DNA of 64,000 bases from Pollenia angustigena (GCA_930367215.1 OV884057.1:266122339-266186338), one strand, 5' to 3'. Positions 21,101 to 35,839 are shown, counted from the first letter of the stretch. The notes: generated by a model from the letters alone, not told the origin. Numbers and translations are program-made.

Positions 21101-24100
21101 TAGGCCGTGCACTGCCTGTTTATTATCAAAAAGTAATTTCAATTTTTGGGAATACAAAATTTTAATTTCAAAAGATTTTGTTATTCGTGCTTAATTCCCA
21201 GTTTTTATTATTGATAAAAACACTTGAAATTTATTGTTGATGGGATAAGCTATTCCTATGCATTTCACTGGTTGCTTAGGCCAGATCATCAGGAAACTTC
21301 ATCCATAAAGGTTTTAGACAAACTAAAGATATTAAACCAAATAAAACTGTTAAACGTATAAGAATTATACAACAGTTCTACTTGTAACAATATCAAAGTT
21401 TAAACAAAACACATCAACAATAAACAACAGTGGGTTCATCTCATCTTACATTTCCCCACTACAATTAGTTGAAATTCTCTCAACATTAATTGTAGTTGTA
21501 AGTAGGTTAAGAAAAACAAAATGAAAAAAACAACAACTTACAAAAGATGTTGTCAATTAAGTGTTTTTTAGGCCGTGCACTGCCTGTTTATTATCAAAAA
21601 GTAATTTCAATTTTTGGGAATACAAAATTTTAATTTCAAAAGATTTTGTTATTCGTGCTTAATTCCCAGTTTTTATTATTGATAAAAACACTTGAAATTT
21701 ATTGTTGATGGGATAAGCTATTCCTATGCATTTCACTGGTTGCTTAGGCCAGATCATCAGGAAACTTCATCCATAAAGGTTTTAGACAAACTAAAGATAT
21801 TAAACCAAATAAAACTGTTAAACGTATAAGAATTATACAACAGTTCTACTTGTAACAATATCAAAGTTTAAACAAAACACATCAACAATAAACAACAGTG
21901 GGTTCATCTCATCTTACATTTCCCCACTACAATTAGTTGAAATTCTCTCAACATTAATTGTAGTTGTAAGTAGGTTAAGAAAAACAAAATGAAAAAAACA
22001 ACAACTTACAAAAGATGTTGTCAATTAAGTGTTTTTTAGGCCGTGCACTGCCTGTTTATTATCAAAAAGTAATTTCAATTTTTGGGAATACAAAATTTTA
22101 ATTTCAAAAGATTTTGTTATTCGTGCTTAATTCCCAGTTTTTATTATTGATAAAAACACTTGAAATTTATTGTTGATGGGATAAGCTATTCCTATGCATT
22201 TCACTGGTTGCTTAGGCCAGATCATCAGGAAACTTCATCCATAAAGGTTTTAGACAAACTAAAGATATTAAACCAAATAAAACTGTTAAACGTATAAGAA
22301 TTATACAACAGTTCTACTTGTAACAATATCAAAGTTTAAACAAAACACATCAACAATAAACAACAGTGGGTTCATCTCATCTTACATTTCCCCACTACAA
22401 TTAGTTGAAATTCTCTCAACATTAATTGTAGTTGTAAGTAGGTTAAGAAAAACAAAATGAAAAAAACAACAACTTACAAAAGATGTTGTCAATTAAGTGT
22501 TTTTTAGGCCGTGCACTGCCTGTTTATTATCAAAAAGTAATTTCAATTTTTGGGAATACAAAATTTTAATTTCAAAAGATTTTGTTATTCGTGCTTAATT
22601 CCCAGTTTTTATTATTGATAAAAACACTTGAAATTTATTGTTGATGGGATAAGCTATTCCTATGCATTTCACTGGTTGCTTAGGCCAGATCATCAGGAAA
22701 CTTCATCCATAAAGGTTTTAGACAAACTAAAGATATTAAACCAAATAAAACTGTTAAACGTATAAGAATTATACAACAGTTCTACTTGTAACAATATCAA
22801 AGTTTAAACAAAACACATCAACAATAAACAACAGTGGGTTCATCTCATCTTACATTTCCCCACTACAATTAGTTGAAATTCTCTCAACATTAATTGTAGT
22901 TGTAAGTAGGTTAAGAAAAACAAAATGAAAAAAACAACAACTTACAAAAGATGTTGTCAATTAAGTGTTTTTTAGGCCGTGCACTGCCTGTTTATTATCA
23001 AAAAGTAATTTCAATTTTTGGGAATACAAAATTTTAATTTCAAAAGATTTTGTTATTCGTGCTTAATTCCCAGTTTTTATTATTGATAAAAACACTTGAA
23101 ATTTATTGTTGATGGGATAAGCTATTCCTATGCATTTCACTGGTTGCTTAGGCCAGATCATCAGGAAACTTCATCCATAAAGGTTTTAGACAAACTAAAG
23201 ATATTAAACCAAATAAAACTGTTAAACGTATAAGAATTATACAACAGTTCTACTTGTAACAATATCAAAGTTTAAACAAAACACATCAACAATAAACAAC
23301 AGTGGGTTCATCTCATCTTACATTTCCCCACTACAATTAGTTGAAATTCTCTCAACATTAATTGTAGTTGTAAGTAGGTTAAGAAAAACAAAATGAAAAA
23401 AACAACAACTTACAAAAGATGTTGTCAATTAAGTGTTTTTTAGGCCGTGCACTGCCTGTTTATTATCAAAAAGTAATTTCAATTTTTGGGAATACAAAAT
23501 TTTAATTTCAAAAGATTTTGTTATTCGTGCTTAATTCCCAGTTTTTATTATTGATAAAAACACTTGAAATTTATTGTTGATGGGATAAGCTATTCCTATG
23601 CATTTCACTGGTTGCTTAGGCCAGATCATCAGGAAACTTCATCCATAAAGGTTTTAGACAAACTAAAGATATTAAACCAAATAAAACTGTTAAACGTATA
23701 AGAATTATACAACAGTTCTACTTGTAACAATATCAAAGTTTAAACAAAACACATCAACAATAAACAACAGTGGGTTCATCTCATCTTACATTTCCCCACT
23801 ACAATTAGTTGAAATTCTCTCAACATTAATTGTAGTTGTAAGTAGGTTAAGAAAAACAAAATGAAAAAAACAACAACTTACAAAAGATGTTGTCAATTAA
23901 GTGTTTTTTAGGCCGTGCACTGCCTGTTTATTATCAAAAAGTAATTTCAATTTTTGGGAATACAAAATTTTAATTTCAAAAGATTTTGTTATTCGTGCTT
24001 AATTCCCAGTTTTTATTATTGATAAAAACACTTGAAATTTATTGTTGATGGGATAAGCTATTCCTATGCATTTCACTGGTTGCTTAGGCCAGATCATCAG

Positions 24101-27100
24101 GAAACTTCATCCATAAAGGTTTTAGACAAACTAAAGATATTAAACCAAATAAAACTGTTAAACGTATAAGAATTATACAACAGTTCTACTTGTAACAATA
24201 TCAAAGTTTAAACAAAACACATCAACAATAAACAACAGTGGGTTCATCTCATCTTACATTTCCCCACTACAATTAGTTGAAATTCTCTCAACATTAATTG
24301 TAGTTGTAAGTAGGTTAAGAAAAACAAAATGAAAAAAACAACAACTTACAAAAGATGTTGTCAATTAAGTGTTTTTTAGGCCGTGCACTGCCTGTTTATT
24401 ATCAAAAAGTAATTTCAATTTTTGGGAATACAAAATTTTAATTTCAAAAGATTTTGTTATTCGTGCTTAATTCCCAGTTTTTATTATTGATAAAAACACT
24501 TGAAATTTATTGTTGATGGGATAAGCTATTCCTATGCATTTCACTGGTTGCTTAGGCCAGATCATCAGGAAACTTCATCCATAAAGGTTTTAGACAAACT
24601 AAAGATATTAAACCAAATAAAACTGTTAAACGTATAAGAATTATACAACAGTTCTACTTGTAACAATATCAAAGTTTAAACAAAACACATCAACAATAAA
24701 CAACAGTGGGTTCATCTCATCTTACATTTCCCCACTACAATTAGTTGAAATTCTCTCAACATTAATTGTAGTTGTAAGTAGGTTAAGAAAAACAAAATGA
24801 AAAAAACAACAACTTACAAAAGATGTTGTCAATTAAGTGTTTTTTAGGCCGTGCACTGCCTGTTTATTATCAAAAAGTAATTTCAATTTTTGGGAATACA
24901 AAATTTTAATTTCAAAAGATTTTGTTATTCGTGCTTAATTCCCAGTTTTTATTATTGATAAAAACACTTGAAATTTATTGTTGATGGGATAAGCTATTCC
25001 TATGCATTTCACTGGTTGCTTAGGCCAGATCATCAGGAAACTTCATCCATAAAGGTTTTAGACAAACTAAAGATATTAAACCAAATAAAACTGTTAAACG
25101 TATAAGAATTATACAACAGTTCTACTTGTAACAATATCAAAGTTTAAACAAAACACATCAACAATAAACAACAGTGGGTTCATCTCATCTTACATTTCCC
25201 CACTACAATTAGTTGAAATTCTCTCAACATTAATTGTAGTTGTAAGTAGGTTAAGAAAAACAAAATGAAAAAAACAACAACTTACAAAAGATGTTGTCAA
25301 TTAAGTGTTTTTTAGGCCGTGCACTGCCTGTTTATTATCAAAAAGTAATTTCAATTTTTGGGAATACAAAATTTTAATTTCAAAAGATTTTGTTATTCGT
25401 GCTTAATTCCCAGTTTTTATTATTGATAAAAACACTTGAAATTTATTGTTGATGGGATAAGCTATTCCTATGCATTTCACTGGTTGCTTAGGCCAGATCA
25501 TCAGGAAACTTCATCCATAAAGGTTTTAGACAAACTAAAGATATTAAACCAAATAAAACTGTTAAACGTATAAGAATTATACAACAGTTCTACTTGTAAC
25601 AATATCAAAGTTTAAACAAAACACATCAACAATAAACAACAGTGGGTTCATCTCATCTTACATTTCCCCACTACAATTAGTTGAAATTCTCTCAACATTA
25701 ATTGTAGTTGTAAGTAGGTTAAGAAAAACAAAATGAAAAAAACAACAACTTACAAAAGATGTTGTCAATTAAGTGTTTTTTAGGCCGTGCACTGCCTGTT
25801 TATTATCAAAAAGTAATTTCAATTTTTGGGAATACAAAATTTTAATTTCAAAAGATTTTGTTATTCGTGCTTAATTCCCAGTTTTTATTATTGATAAAAA
25901 CACTTGAAATTTATTGTTGATGGGATAAGCTATTCCTATGCATTTCACTGGTTGCTTAGGCCAGATCATCAGGAAACTTCATCCATAAAGGTTTTAGACA
26001 AACTAAAGATATTAAACCAAATAAAACTGTTAAACGTATAAGAATTATACAACAGTTCTACTTGTAACAATATCAAAGTTTAAACAAAACACATCAACAA
26101 TAAACAACAGTGGGTTCATCTCATCTTACATTTCCCCACTACAATTAGTTGAAATTCTCTCAACATTAATTGTAGTTGTAAGTAGGTTAAGAAAAACAAA
26201 ATGAAAAAAACAACAACTTACAAAAGATGTTGTCAATTAAGTGTTTTTTAGGCCGTGCACTGCCTGTTTATTATCAAAAAGTAATTTCAATTTTTGGGAA
26301 TACAAAATTTTAATTTCAAAAGATTTTGTTATTCGTGCTTAATTCCCAGTTTTTATTATTGATAAAAACACTTGAAATTTATTGTTGATGGGATAAGCTA
26401 TTCCTATGCATTTCACTGGTTGCTTAGGCCAGATCATCAGGAAACTTCATCCATAAAGGTTTTAGACAAACTAAAGATATTAAACCAAATAAAACTGTTA
26501 AACGTATAAGAATTATACAACAGTTCTACTTGTAACAATATCAAAGTTTAAACAAAACACATCAACAATAAACAACAGTGGGTTCATCTCATCTTACATT
26601 TCCCCACTACAATTAGTTGAAATTCTCTCAACATTAATTGTAGTTGTAAGTAGGTTAAGAAAAACAAAATGAAAAAAACAACAACTTACAAAAGATGTTG
26701 TCAATTAAGTGTTTTTTAGGCCGTGCACTGCCTGTTTATTATCAAAAAGTAATTTCAATTTTTGGGAATACAAAATTTTAATTTCAAAAGATTTTGTTAT
26801 TCGTGCTTAATTCCCAGTTTTTATTATTGATAAAAACACTTGAAATTTATTGTTGATGGGATAAGCTATTCCTATGCATTTCACTGGTTGCTTAGGCCAG
26901 ATCATCAGGAAACTTCATCCATAAAGGTTTTAGACAAACTAAAGATATTAAACCAAATAAAACTGTTAAACGTATAAGAATTATACAACAGTTCTACTTG
27001 TAACAATATCAAAGTTTAAACAAAACACATCAACAATAAACAACAGTGGGTTCATCTCATCTTACATTTCCCCACTACAATTAGTTGAAATTCTCTCAAC

Positions 27101-30100
27101 ATTAATTGTAGTTGTAAGTAGGTTAAGAAAAACAAAATGAAAAAACAACAACTTACAAAAGATGTTGTCAATTAAGTGTTTTTTAGGCCGTGCACTGCCT
27201 GTTTATTATCAAAAAGTAATTTCAATTTTTGGGAATACAAAATTTTAATTTCAAAAGATTTTGTTATTCGTGCTTAATTCCCAGTTTTTATTATTGATAA
27301 AAACACTTGAAATTTATTGTTGATGGGATAAGCTATTCCTATGCATTTCACTGGTTGCTTAGGCCAGATCATCAGGAAACTTCATCCATAAAGGTTTTAG
27401 ACAAACTAAAGATATTAAACCAAATAAAACTGTTAAACGTATAAGAATTATTCAACAGTTCTACTTGTAACAATATCAAAGTTTAAACAAAACACATCAA
27501 CAATAAACAACAGTGGGTTCATCTCATCTTACATTTCCCCACTACAATTAGTTGAAATTCTCTCAACATTAATTGTAGTTGTAAGTAGGTTAAGAAAAAC
27601 AAAATGAAAAAAACAACAACTTACAAAAGATGTTGTCAATTAAGTGTTTTTTAGGCCGTGCACTGCCTGTTTATTATCAAAAAGTAATTTCAATTTTTGG
27701 GAATACAAAATTTTAATTTCAAAAGATTTTGTTATTCGTGCTTAATTCCCAGTTTTTATTATTGATAAAAACACTTGAAATTTATTGTTGATGGGATAAG
27801 CTATTCCTATGCATTTCACTGGTTGCTTAGGCCAGATCATCAGGAAACTTCATCCATAAAGGTTTTAGACAAACTAAAGATATTAAACCAAATAAAACTG
27901 TTAAACGTATAAGAATTATACAACAGTTCTACTTGTAACAATATCAAAGTTTAAACAAAACACATCAACAATAAACAACAGTGGGTTCATCTCATCTTAC
28001 ATTTCCCCACTACAATTAGTTGAAATTCTCTCAACATTAATTGTAGTTGTAAGTAGGTTAAGAAAAACAAAATGAAAAAAACAACAACTTACAAAAGATG
28101 TTGTCAATTAAGTGTTTTTTAGGCCGTGCACTGCCTGTTTATTATCAAAAAGTAATTTCAATTTTTGGGAATACAAAATTTTAATTTCAAAAGATTTTGT
28201 TATTCGTGCTTAATTCCCAGTTTTTATTATTGATAAAAACACTTGAAATTTATTGTTGATGGGATAAGCTATTCCTATGCATTTCACTGGTTGCTTAGGC
28301 CAGATCATCAGGAAACTTCATCCATAAAGGTTTTAGACAAACTAAAGATATTAAACCAAATAAAACTGTTAAACGTATAAGAATTATACAACAGTTCTAC
28401 TTGTAACAATATCAAAGTTTAAACAAAACACATCAACAATAAACAACAGTGGGTTCATCTCATCTTACATTTCCCCACTACAATTAGTTGAAATTCTCTC
28501 AACATTAATTGTAGTTGTAAGTAGGTTAAGAAAAACAAAATGAAAAAAACAACAACTTACAAAAGATGTTGTCAATTAAGTGTTTTTTAGGCCGTGCACT
28601 GCCTGTTTATTATCAAAAAGTAATTTCAATTTTTGGGAATACAAAATTTTAATTTCAAAAGATTTTGTTATTCGTGCTTAATTCCCAGTTTTTATTATTG
28701 ATAAAAACACTTGAAATTTATTGTTGATGGGATAAGCTATTCCTATGCATTTCACTGGTTGCTTAGGCCAGATCATCAGGAAACTTCATCCATAAAGGTT
28801 TTAGACAAACTAAAGATATTAAACCAAATAAAACTGTTAAACGTATAAGAATTATACAACAGTTCTACTTGTAACAATATCAAAGTTTAAACAAAACACA
28901 TCAACAATAAACAACAGTGGGTTCATCTCATCTTACATTTCCCCACTACAATTAGTTGAAATTCTCTCAACATTAATTGTAGTTGTAAGTAGGTTAAGAA
29001 AAACAAAATGAAAAAAACAACAACTTACAAAAGATGTTGTCAATTAAGTGTTTTTTAGGCCGTGCACTGCCTGTTTATTATCAAAAAGTAATTTCAATTT
29101 TTGGGAATACAAAATTTTAATTTCAAAAGATTTTGTTATTCGTGCTTAATTCCCAGTTTTTATTATTGATAAAAACACTTGAAATTTATTGTTGATGGGA
29201 TAAGCTATTCCTATGCATTTCACTGGTTGCTTAGGCCAGATCATCAGGAAACTTCATCCATAAAGGTTTTAGACAAACTAAAGATATTAAACCAAATAAA
29301 ACTGTTAAACGTATAAGAATTATACAACAGTTCTACTTGTAACAATATCAAAGTTTAAACAAAACACATCAACAATAAACAACAGTGGGTTCATCTCATC
29401 TTACATTTCCCCACTACAATTAGTTGAAATTCTCTCAACATTAATTGTAGTTGTAAGTAGGTTAAGAAAAACAAAATGAAAAAACAACAACTTACAAAAG
29501 ATGTTGTCAATTAAGTGTTTTTTAGGCCGTGCACTGCCTGTTTATTATCAAAAAGTAATTTCAATTTTTGGGAATACAAAATTTTAATTTCAAAAGATTT
29601 TGTTATTCGTGCTTAATTCCCAGTTTTTATTATTGATAAAAACACTTGAAATTTATTGTTGATGGGATAAGCTATTCCTATGCATTTCACTGGTTGCTTA
29701 GGCCAGATCATCAGGAAACTTCATCCATAAAGGTTTTAGACAAACTAAAGATATTAAACCAAATAAAACTGTTAAACGTATAAGAATTATTCAACAGTTC
29801 TACTTGTAACAATATCAAAGTTTAAACAAAACACATCAACAATAAACAACAGTGGGTTCATCTCATCTTACATTTCCCCACTACAATTAGTTGAAATTCT
29901 CTCAACATTAATTGTAGTTGTAAGTAGGTTAAGAAAAACAAAATGAAAAAAACAACAACTTACAAAAGATGTTGTCAATTAAGTGTTTTTTAGGCCGTGC
30001 ACTGCCTGTTTATTATCAAAAAGTAATTTCAATTTTTGGGAATACAAAATTTTAATTTCAAAAGATTTTGTTATTCGTGCTTAATTCCCAGTTTTTATTA

Positions 30101-32556
30101 TTGATAAAAACACTTGAAATTTATTGTTGATGGGATAAGCTATTCCTATGCATTTCACTGGTTGCTTAGGCCAGATCATCAGGAAACTTCATCCATAAAG
30201 GTTTTAGACAAACTAAAGATATTAAACCAAATAAAACTGTTAAACGTATAAGAATTATACAACAGTTCTACTTGTAACAATATCAAAGTTTAAACAAAAC
30301 ACATCAACAATAAACAACAGTGGGTTCATCTCATCTTACATTTCCCCACTACAATTAGTTGAAATTCTCTCAACATTAATTGTAGTTGTAAGTAGGTTAA
30401 GAAAAACAAAATGAAAAAAACAACAACTTACAAAAGATGTTGTCAATTAAGTGTTTTTTAGGCCGTGCACTGCCTGTTTATTATCAAAAAGTAATTTCAA
30501 TTTTTGGGAATACAAAATTTTAATTTCAAAAGATTTTGTTATTCGTGCTTAATTCCCAGTTTTTATTATTGATAAAAACACTTGAAATTTATTGTTGATG
30601 GGATAAGCTATTCCTATGCATTTCACTGGTTGCTTAGGCCAGATCATCAGGAAACTTCATCCATAAAGGTTTTAGACAAACTAAAGATATTAAACCAAAT
30701 AAAACTGTTAAACGTATAAGAATTATACAACAGTTCTACTTGTAACAATATCAAAGTTTAAACAAAACACATCAACAATAAACAACAGTGGGTTCATCTC
30801 ATCTTACATTTCCCCACTACAATTAGTTGAAATTCTCTCAACATTAATTGTAGTTGTAAGTAGGTTAAGAAAAACAAAATGAAAAAAACAACAACTTACA
30901 AAAGATGTTGTCAATTAAGTGTTTTTTAGGCCGTGCACTGCCTGTTTATTATCAAAAAGTAATTTCAATTTTTGGGAATACAAAATTTTAATTTCAAAAG
31001 ATTTTGTTATTCGTGCTTAATTCCCAGTTTTTATTATTGATAAAAACACTTGAAATTTATTGTTGATGGGATAAGCTATTCCTATGCATTTCACTGGTTG
31101 CTTAGGCCAGATCATCAGGAAACTTCATCCATAAAGGTTTTAGACAAACTAAAGATATTAAACCAAATAAAACTGTTAAACGTATAAGAATTATACAACA
31201 GTTCTACTTGTAACAATATCAAAGTTTAAACAAAACACATCAACAATAAACAACAGTGGGTTCATCTCATCTTACATTTCCCCACTACAATTAGTTGAAA
31301 TTCTCTCAACATTAATTGTAGTTGTAAGTAGGTTAAGAAAAACAAAATGAAAAAAACAACAACTTACAAAAGATGTTGTCAATTAAGTGTTTTTTAGGCC
31401 GTGCACTGCCTGTTTATTATCAAAAAGTAATTTCAATTTTTGGGAATACAAAATTTTAATTTCAAAAGATTTTGTTATTCGTGCTTAATTCCCAGTTTTT
31501 ATTATTGATAAAAACACTTGAAATTTATTGTTGATGGGATAAGCTATTCCTATGCATTTCACTGGTTGCTTAGGCCAGATCATCAGGAAACTTCATCCAT
31601 AAAGGTTTTAGACAAACTAAAGATATTAAACCAAATAAAACTGTTAAACGTATAAGAATTATACAACAGTTCTACTTGTAACAATATCAAAGTTTAAACA
31701 AAACACATCAACAATAAACAACAGTGGGTTCATCTCATCTTACATTTCCCCACTACAATTAGTTGAAATTCTCTCAACATTAATTGTAGTTGTAAGTAGG
31801 TTAAGAAAAACAAAATGAAAAAAACAACAACTTACAAAAGATGTTGTCAATTAAGTGTTTTTTAGGCCGTGCACTGCCTGTTTATTATCAAAAAGTAATT
31901 TCAATTTTTGGGAATACAAAATTTTAATTTCAAAAGATTTTGTTATTCGTGCTTAATTCCCAGTTTTTATTATTGATAAAAACACTTGAAATTTATTGTT
32001 GATGGGATAAGCTATTCCTATGCATTTCACTGGTTGCTTAGGCCAGATCATCAGGAAACTTCATCCATAAAGGTTTTAGACAAACTAAAGATATTAAACC
32101 AAATAAAACTGTTAAACGTATAAGAATTATACAACAGTTCTACTTGTAACAATATCAAAGTTTAAACAAAACACATCAACAATAAACAACAGTGGGTTCA
32201 TCTCATCTTACATTTCCCCACTACAATTAGTTGAAATTCTCTCAACATTAATTGTAGTTGTAAGTAGGTTAAGAAAAACAAAATGAAAAAAACAACAACT
32301 TACAAAAGATGTTGTCAATTAAGTGTTTTTTAGGCCGTGCACTGCCTGTTTATTATCAAAAAGTAATTTCAATTTTTGGGAATACAAAATTTTAATTTCA
32401 AAAGATTTTGTTATTCGTGCTTAATTCCCAGTTTTTATTATTGATAAAAACACTTGAAATTTATTGTTGATGGGATAAGCTATTCCTATGCATTTCACTG
32501 GTTGCTTAGGCCAGATCATCAGGAAACTTCATCCATAAAGGTTTTAGACAAACTAA

Positions 32557-33888
32557 CAGTGTTGCCACTTTGTGGGTAATTACCCGAATTTGGTATAATT
32601 TTTACGGTCGTGGGTAGAGCGTGGGTAATTTCTCTTAGGTGTAATTCAGGTGTAATTTGAAATTTTTACTTCAGATGCAAAAATAAAATCCAGATTCGAT
32701 TTCAGTGATGACATTTATTTCTTTTTAAATATTGTTGCACAGAAATGCACAGCCTTCTGAACCAAAGTCTCAGTTTCTTTTTAAAAAACGACTTTAATTA
32801 TTAAACATACATACATATATTTTCAAATGTTTGGTAATTAATGTCGCAATATCGACCCTTAGATTTGGATAAAGATGCCTATCATAGTGATTTAGAACCT
32901 GAAGTTTATTGAAAAAAGTTATTCAAACTAAAAACTTGCCTAGGGGTAGATATGTATAATTAATTTCTATCTAGCTACTTTTTAATGCTTTAGTTTAAAG
33001 AATATTTAACGCCCTTTACAGTTGTAAAACTGAATTACGAAAGGGACAATTGTATAAAACTCTGCATGCATTTTGTTTACTAAATAAGGTATAAAGGGTA
33101 TTTTTTAAGACCATGAAACTTAAAATGGTAGACAACACAAAAAAAAATTAATTTTAATCGCAGATTGATACATGTCATAACGATTTGAAACTGATTAAAA
33201 ACAAATAGACACCGCGCCTGTCCTTGACGAAACGCATTGCAGACGTCCAATTTTGTTTCTCTTTTTCGAATAAAATGAACAATGTTGACCTCCAAGACAC
33301 CGATTGTTGCTGGTTTATCAGCATTAACCACTGACTTCACAGCCCTACGGAAAACAATTAATAAGTGTCAAATCGCACGGCCTTGAAGTCTAATTGACAG
33401 TTTATTTTCCCTAAACAAACACATCGCCTATATTTGTGAAAAAAAGTTGCGTCATTTTAATCATGAAGTCACCTTTAAGTTGCGAAAATCGATGGCTGAT
33501 TTTTAAAGCATATTTGGATAATTTGGTGGCGTTGTTCAAGCATGAATCTATTCATGATGATGTGCCTAATCAAAAAGTGAAAATAGTATGACAGTTTGTT
33601 TGGCAGCTAACCTTTCGTAAGCTCTATGGGGCTAAAAAGCATCCATTATAAAGCACTGACAAGGAATATTTGAAACCTTCCCTTTAATGTTATGTTTGTT
33701 TATTTAAATAAAATTAACAGTTTGACTAATATTGATCTTGTTTTAATGAGTTTGTTGTGTTTTTGCTTCTTTGGAAATGTCTTTTTATTAAATAAAACTT
33801 AAATTTAATATCAGGTGTAATACCATTTTAATCGGGTAATTTTGCTTCATCTCAAGTGTAATTTTGAATCTTGCTGGTGGTAACACTG
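32557..33888 (-). mobile_element. Composite non-autonomous hAT element, copy B, inside the satellite
   Basis: Ends CAGTGTTGCCAC and the complement of GGTAACACTG, flanked by CAAACTAA at 32549-32556 and 33889-33896. Removing the element and one duplication leaves a satellite unit of exactly 468 bp (144 + 324). It is 1332 bp in reverse orientation to copy A and visibly diverged from it, so the two were separate insertions. It carries the same mariner remnant, so that nesting predates both insertions. Confidence 0.85.
33092..33647 (-). pseudogene. Internally deleted mariner/Tc1-family element within copy B
   Basis: Minus-strand counterpart of the remnant in copy A. It reads MNRFMLEQRHQIIQICFKNQ at its start and VVNADKPATIGVLEVNIVHF toward the end (the 86-codon frame at 33080-33340), then a tail into the element end. 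This copy preserves EVNIVHFIRKRETKLD more openly than A. The catalytic core is again missing, so the deletion is shared and ancestral. Confidence 0.5.
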
Positions 33889-35839
33889 CAAACTAAAGAT
33901 ATTAAACCAAATAAAACTGTTAAACGTATAAGAATTATACAACAGTTCTACTTGTAACAATATCAAAGTTTAAACAAAACACATCAACAATAAACAACAG
34001 TGGGTTCATCTCATCTTACATTTCCCCACTACAATTAGTTGAAATTCTCTCAACATTAATTGTAGTTGTAAGTAGGTTAAGAAAAACAAAATGAAAAAAA
34101 CAACAACTTACAAAAGATGTTGTCAATTAAGTGTTTTTTAGGCCGTGCACTGCCTGTTTATTATCAAAAAGTAATTTCAATTTTTGGGAATACAAAATTT
34201 TAATTTCAAAAGATTTTGTTATTCGTGCTTAATTCCCAGTTTTTATTATTGATAAAAACACTTGAAATTTATTGTTGATGGGATAAGCTATTCCTATGCA
34301 TTTCACTGGTTGCTTAGGCCAGATCATCAGGAAACTTCATCCATAAAGGTTTTAGACAAACTAAAGATATTAAACCAAATAAAACTGTTAAACGTATAAG
34401 AATTATACAACAGTTCTACTTGTAACAATATCAAAGTTTAAACAAAACACATCAACAATAAACAACAGTGGGTTCATCTCATCTTACATTTCCCCACTAC
34501 AATTAGTTGAAATTCTCTCAACATTAATTGTAGTTGTAAGTAGGTTAAGAAAAACAAAATGAAAAAAACAACAACTTACAAAAGATGTTGTCAATTAAGT
34601 GTTTTTTAGGCCGTGCACTGCCTGTTTATTATCAAAAAGTAATTTCAATTTTTGGGAATACAAAATTTTAATTTCAAAAGATTTTGTTATTCGTGCTTAA
34701 TTCCCAGTTTTTATTATTGATAAAAACACTTGAAATTTATTGTTGATGGGATAAGCTATTCCTATGCATTTCACTGGTTGCTTAGGCCAGATCATCAGGA
34801 AACTTCATCCATAAAGGTTTTAGACAAACTAAAGATATTAAACCAAATAAAACTGTTAAACGTATAAGAATTATACAACAGTTCTACTTGTAACAATATC
34901 AAAGTTTAAACAAAACACATCAACAATAAACAACAGTGGGTTCATCTCATCTTACATTTCCCCACTACAATTAGTTGAAATTCTCTCAACATTAATTGTA
35001 GTTGTAAGTAGGTTAAGAAAAACAAAATGAAAAAAACAACAACTTACAAAAGATGTTGTCAATTAAGTGTTTTTTAGGCCGTGCACTGCCTGTTTATTAT
35101 CAAAAAGTAATTTCAATTTTTGGGAATACAAAATTTTAATTTCAAAAGATTTTGTTATTCGTGCTTAATTCCCAGTTTTTATTATTGATAAAAACACTTG
35201 AAATTTATTGTTGATGGGATAAGCTATTCCTATGCATTTCACTGGTTGCTTAGGCCAGATCATCAGGAAACTTCATCCATAAAGGTTTTAGACAAACTAA
35301 AGATATTAAACCAAATAAAACTGTTAAACGTATAAGAATTATACAACAGTTCTACTTGTAACAATATCAAAGTTTAAACAAAACACATCAACAATAAACA
35401 ACAGTGGGTTCATCTCATCTTACATTTCCCCACTACAATTAGTTGAAATTCTCTCAACATTAATTGTAGTTGTAAGTAGGTTAAGAAAAACAAAATGAAA
35501 AAAACAACAACTTACAAAAGATGTTGTCAATTAAGTGTTTTTTAGGCCGTGCACTGCCTGTTTATTATCAAAAAGTAATTTCAATTTTTGGGAATACAAA
35601 ATTTTAATTTCAAAAGATTTTGTTATTCGTGCTTAATTCCCAGTTTTTATTATTGATAAAAACACTTGAAATTTATTGTTGATGGGATAAGCTATTCCTA
35701 TGCATTTCACTGGTTGCTTAGGCCAGATCATCAGGAAACTTCATCCATAAAGGTTTTAGACAAACTAAAGATATTAAACCAAATAAAACTGTTAAACGTA
35801 TAAGAATTATACAACAGTTCTACTTGTAACAATATCAAT

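Larger units (their letters stand above)
13485..35839. repeat. Satellite array: 468-bp unit, 41 complete copies plus a partial one
   Basis: Using ATTCGTGCTTAATTCCCAGT as the unit start, copies begin at 13511, 13980/15605 (split), 16074, 16542, 17010, 17439, 17907 and then every 467-468 bp to 32413 (split), 34221, 34689, 35157 and 35625 (partial). Two long insertions (13988-15604 and 32557-33888) interrupt it. Units look almost identical: the differences I find are an extra G in the first two units, a 39-bp deletion in the unit at 17010, single-base A losses near 27140 and 29480, and a handful of substitutions. There is no open frame of 60 codons in any frame of the unit. The unit contains short hairpins, such as CTACAATTA...TAATTGTAG and GTTTTTAT-TATTG-ATAAAAAC. 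Function unknown; probably heterochromatic. Confidence 0.97.

Noticed and set aside
13485..35839. CRISPR-like regular repeat structure
   Set aside because: The 468-bp units are contiguous with no unique spacers, and the context is eukaryotic; it is a satellite.
13485..35839. Ribosomal or histone spacer repeat
   Set aside because: No rRNA, 5S, tRNA or histone sequence occurs within or beside the unit.
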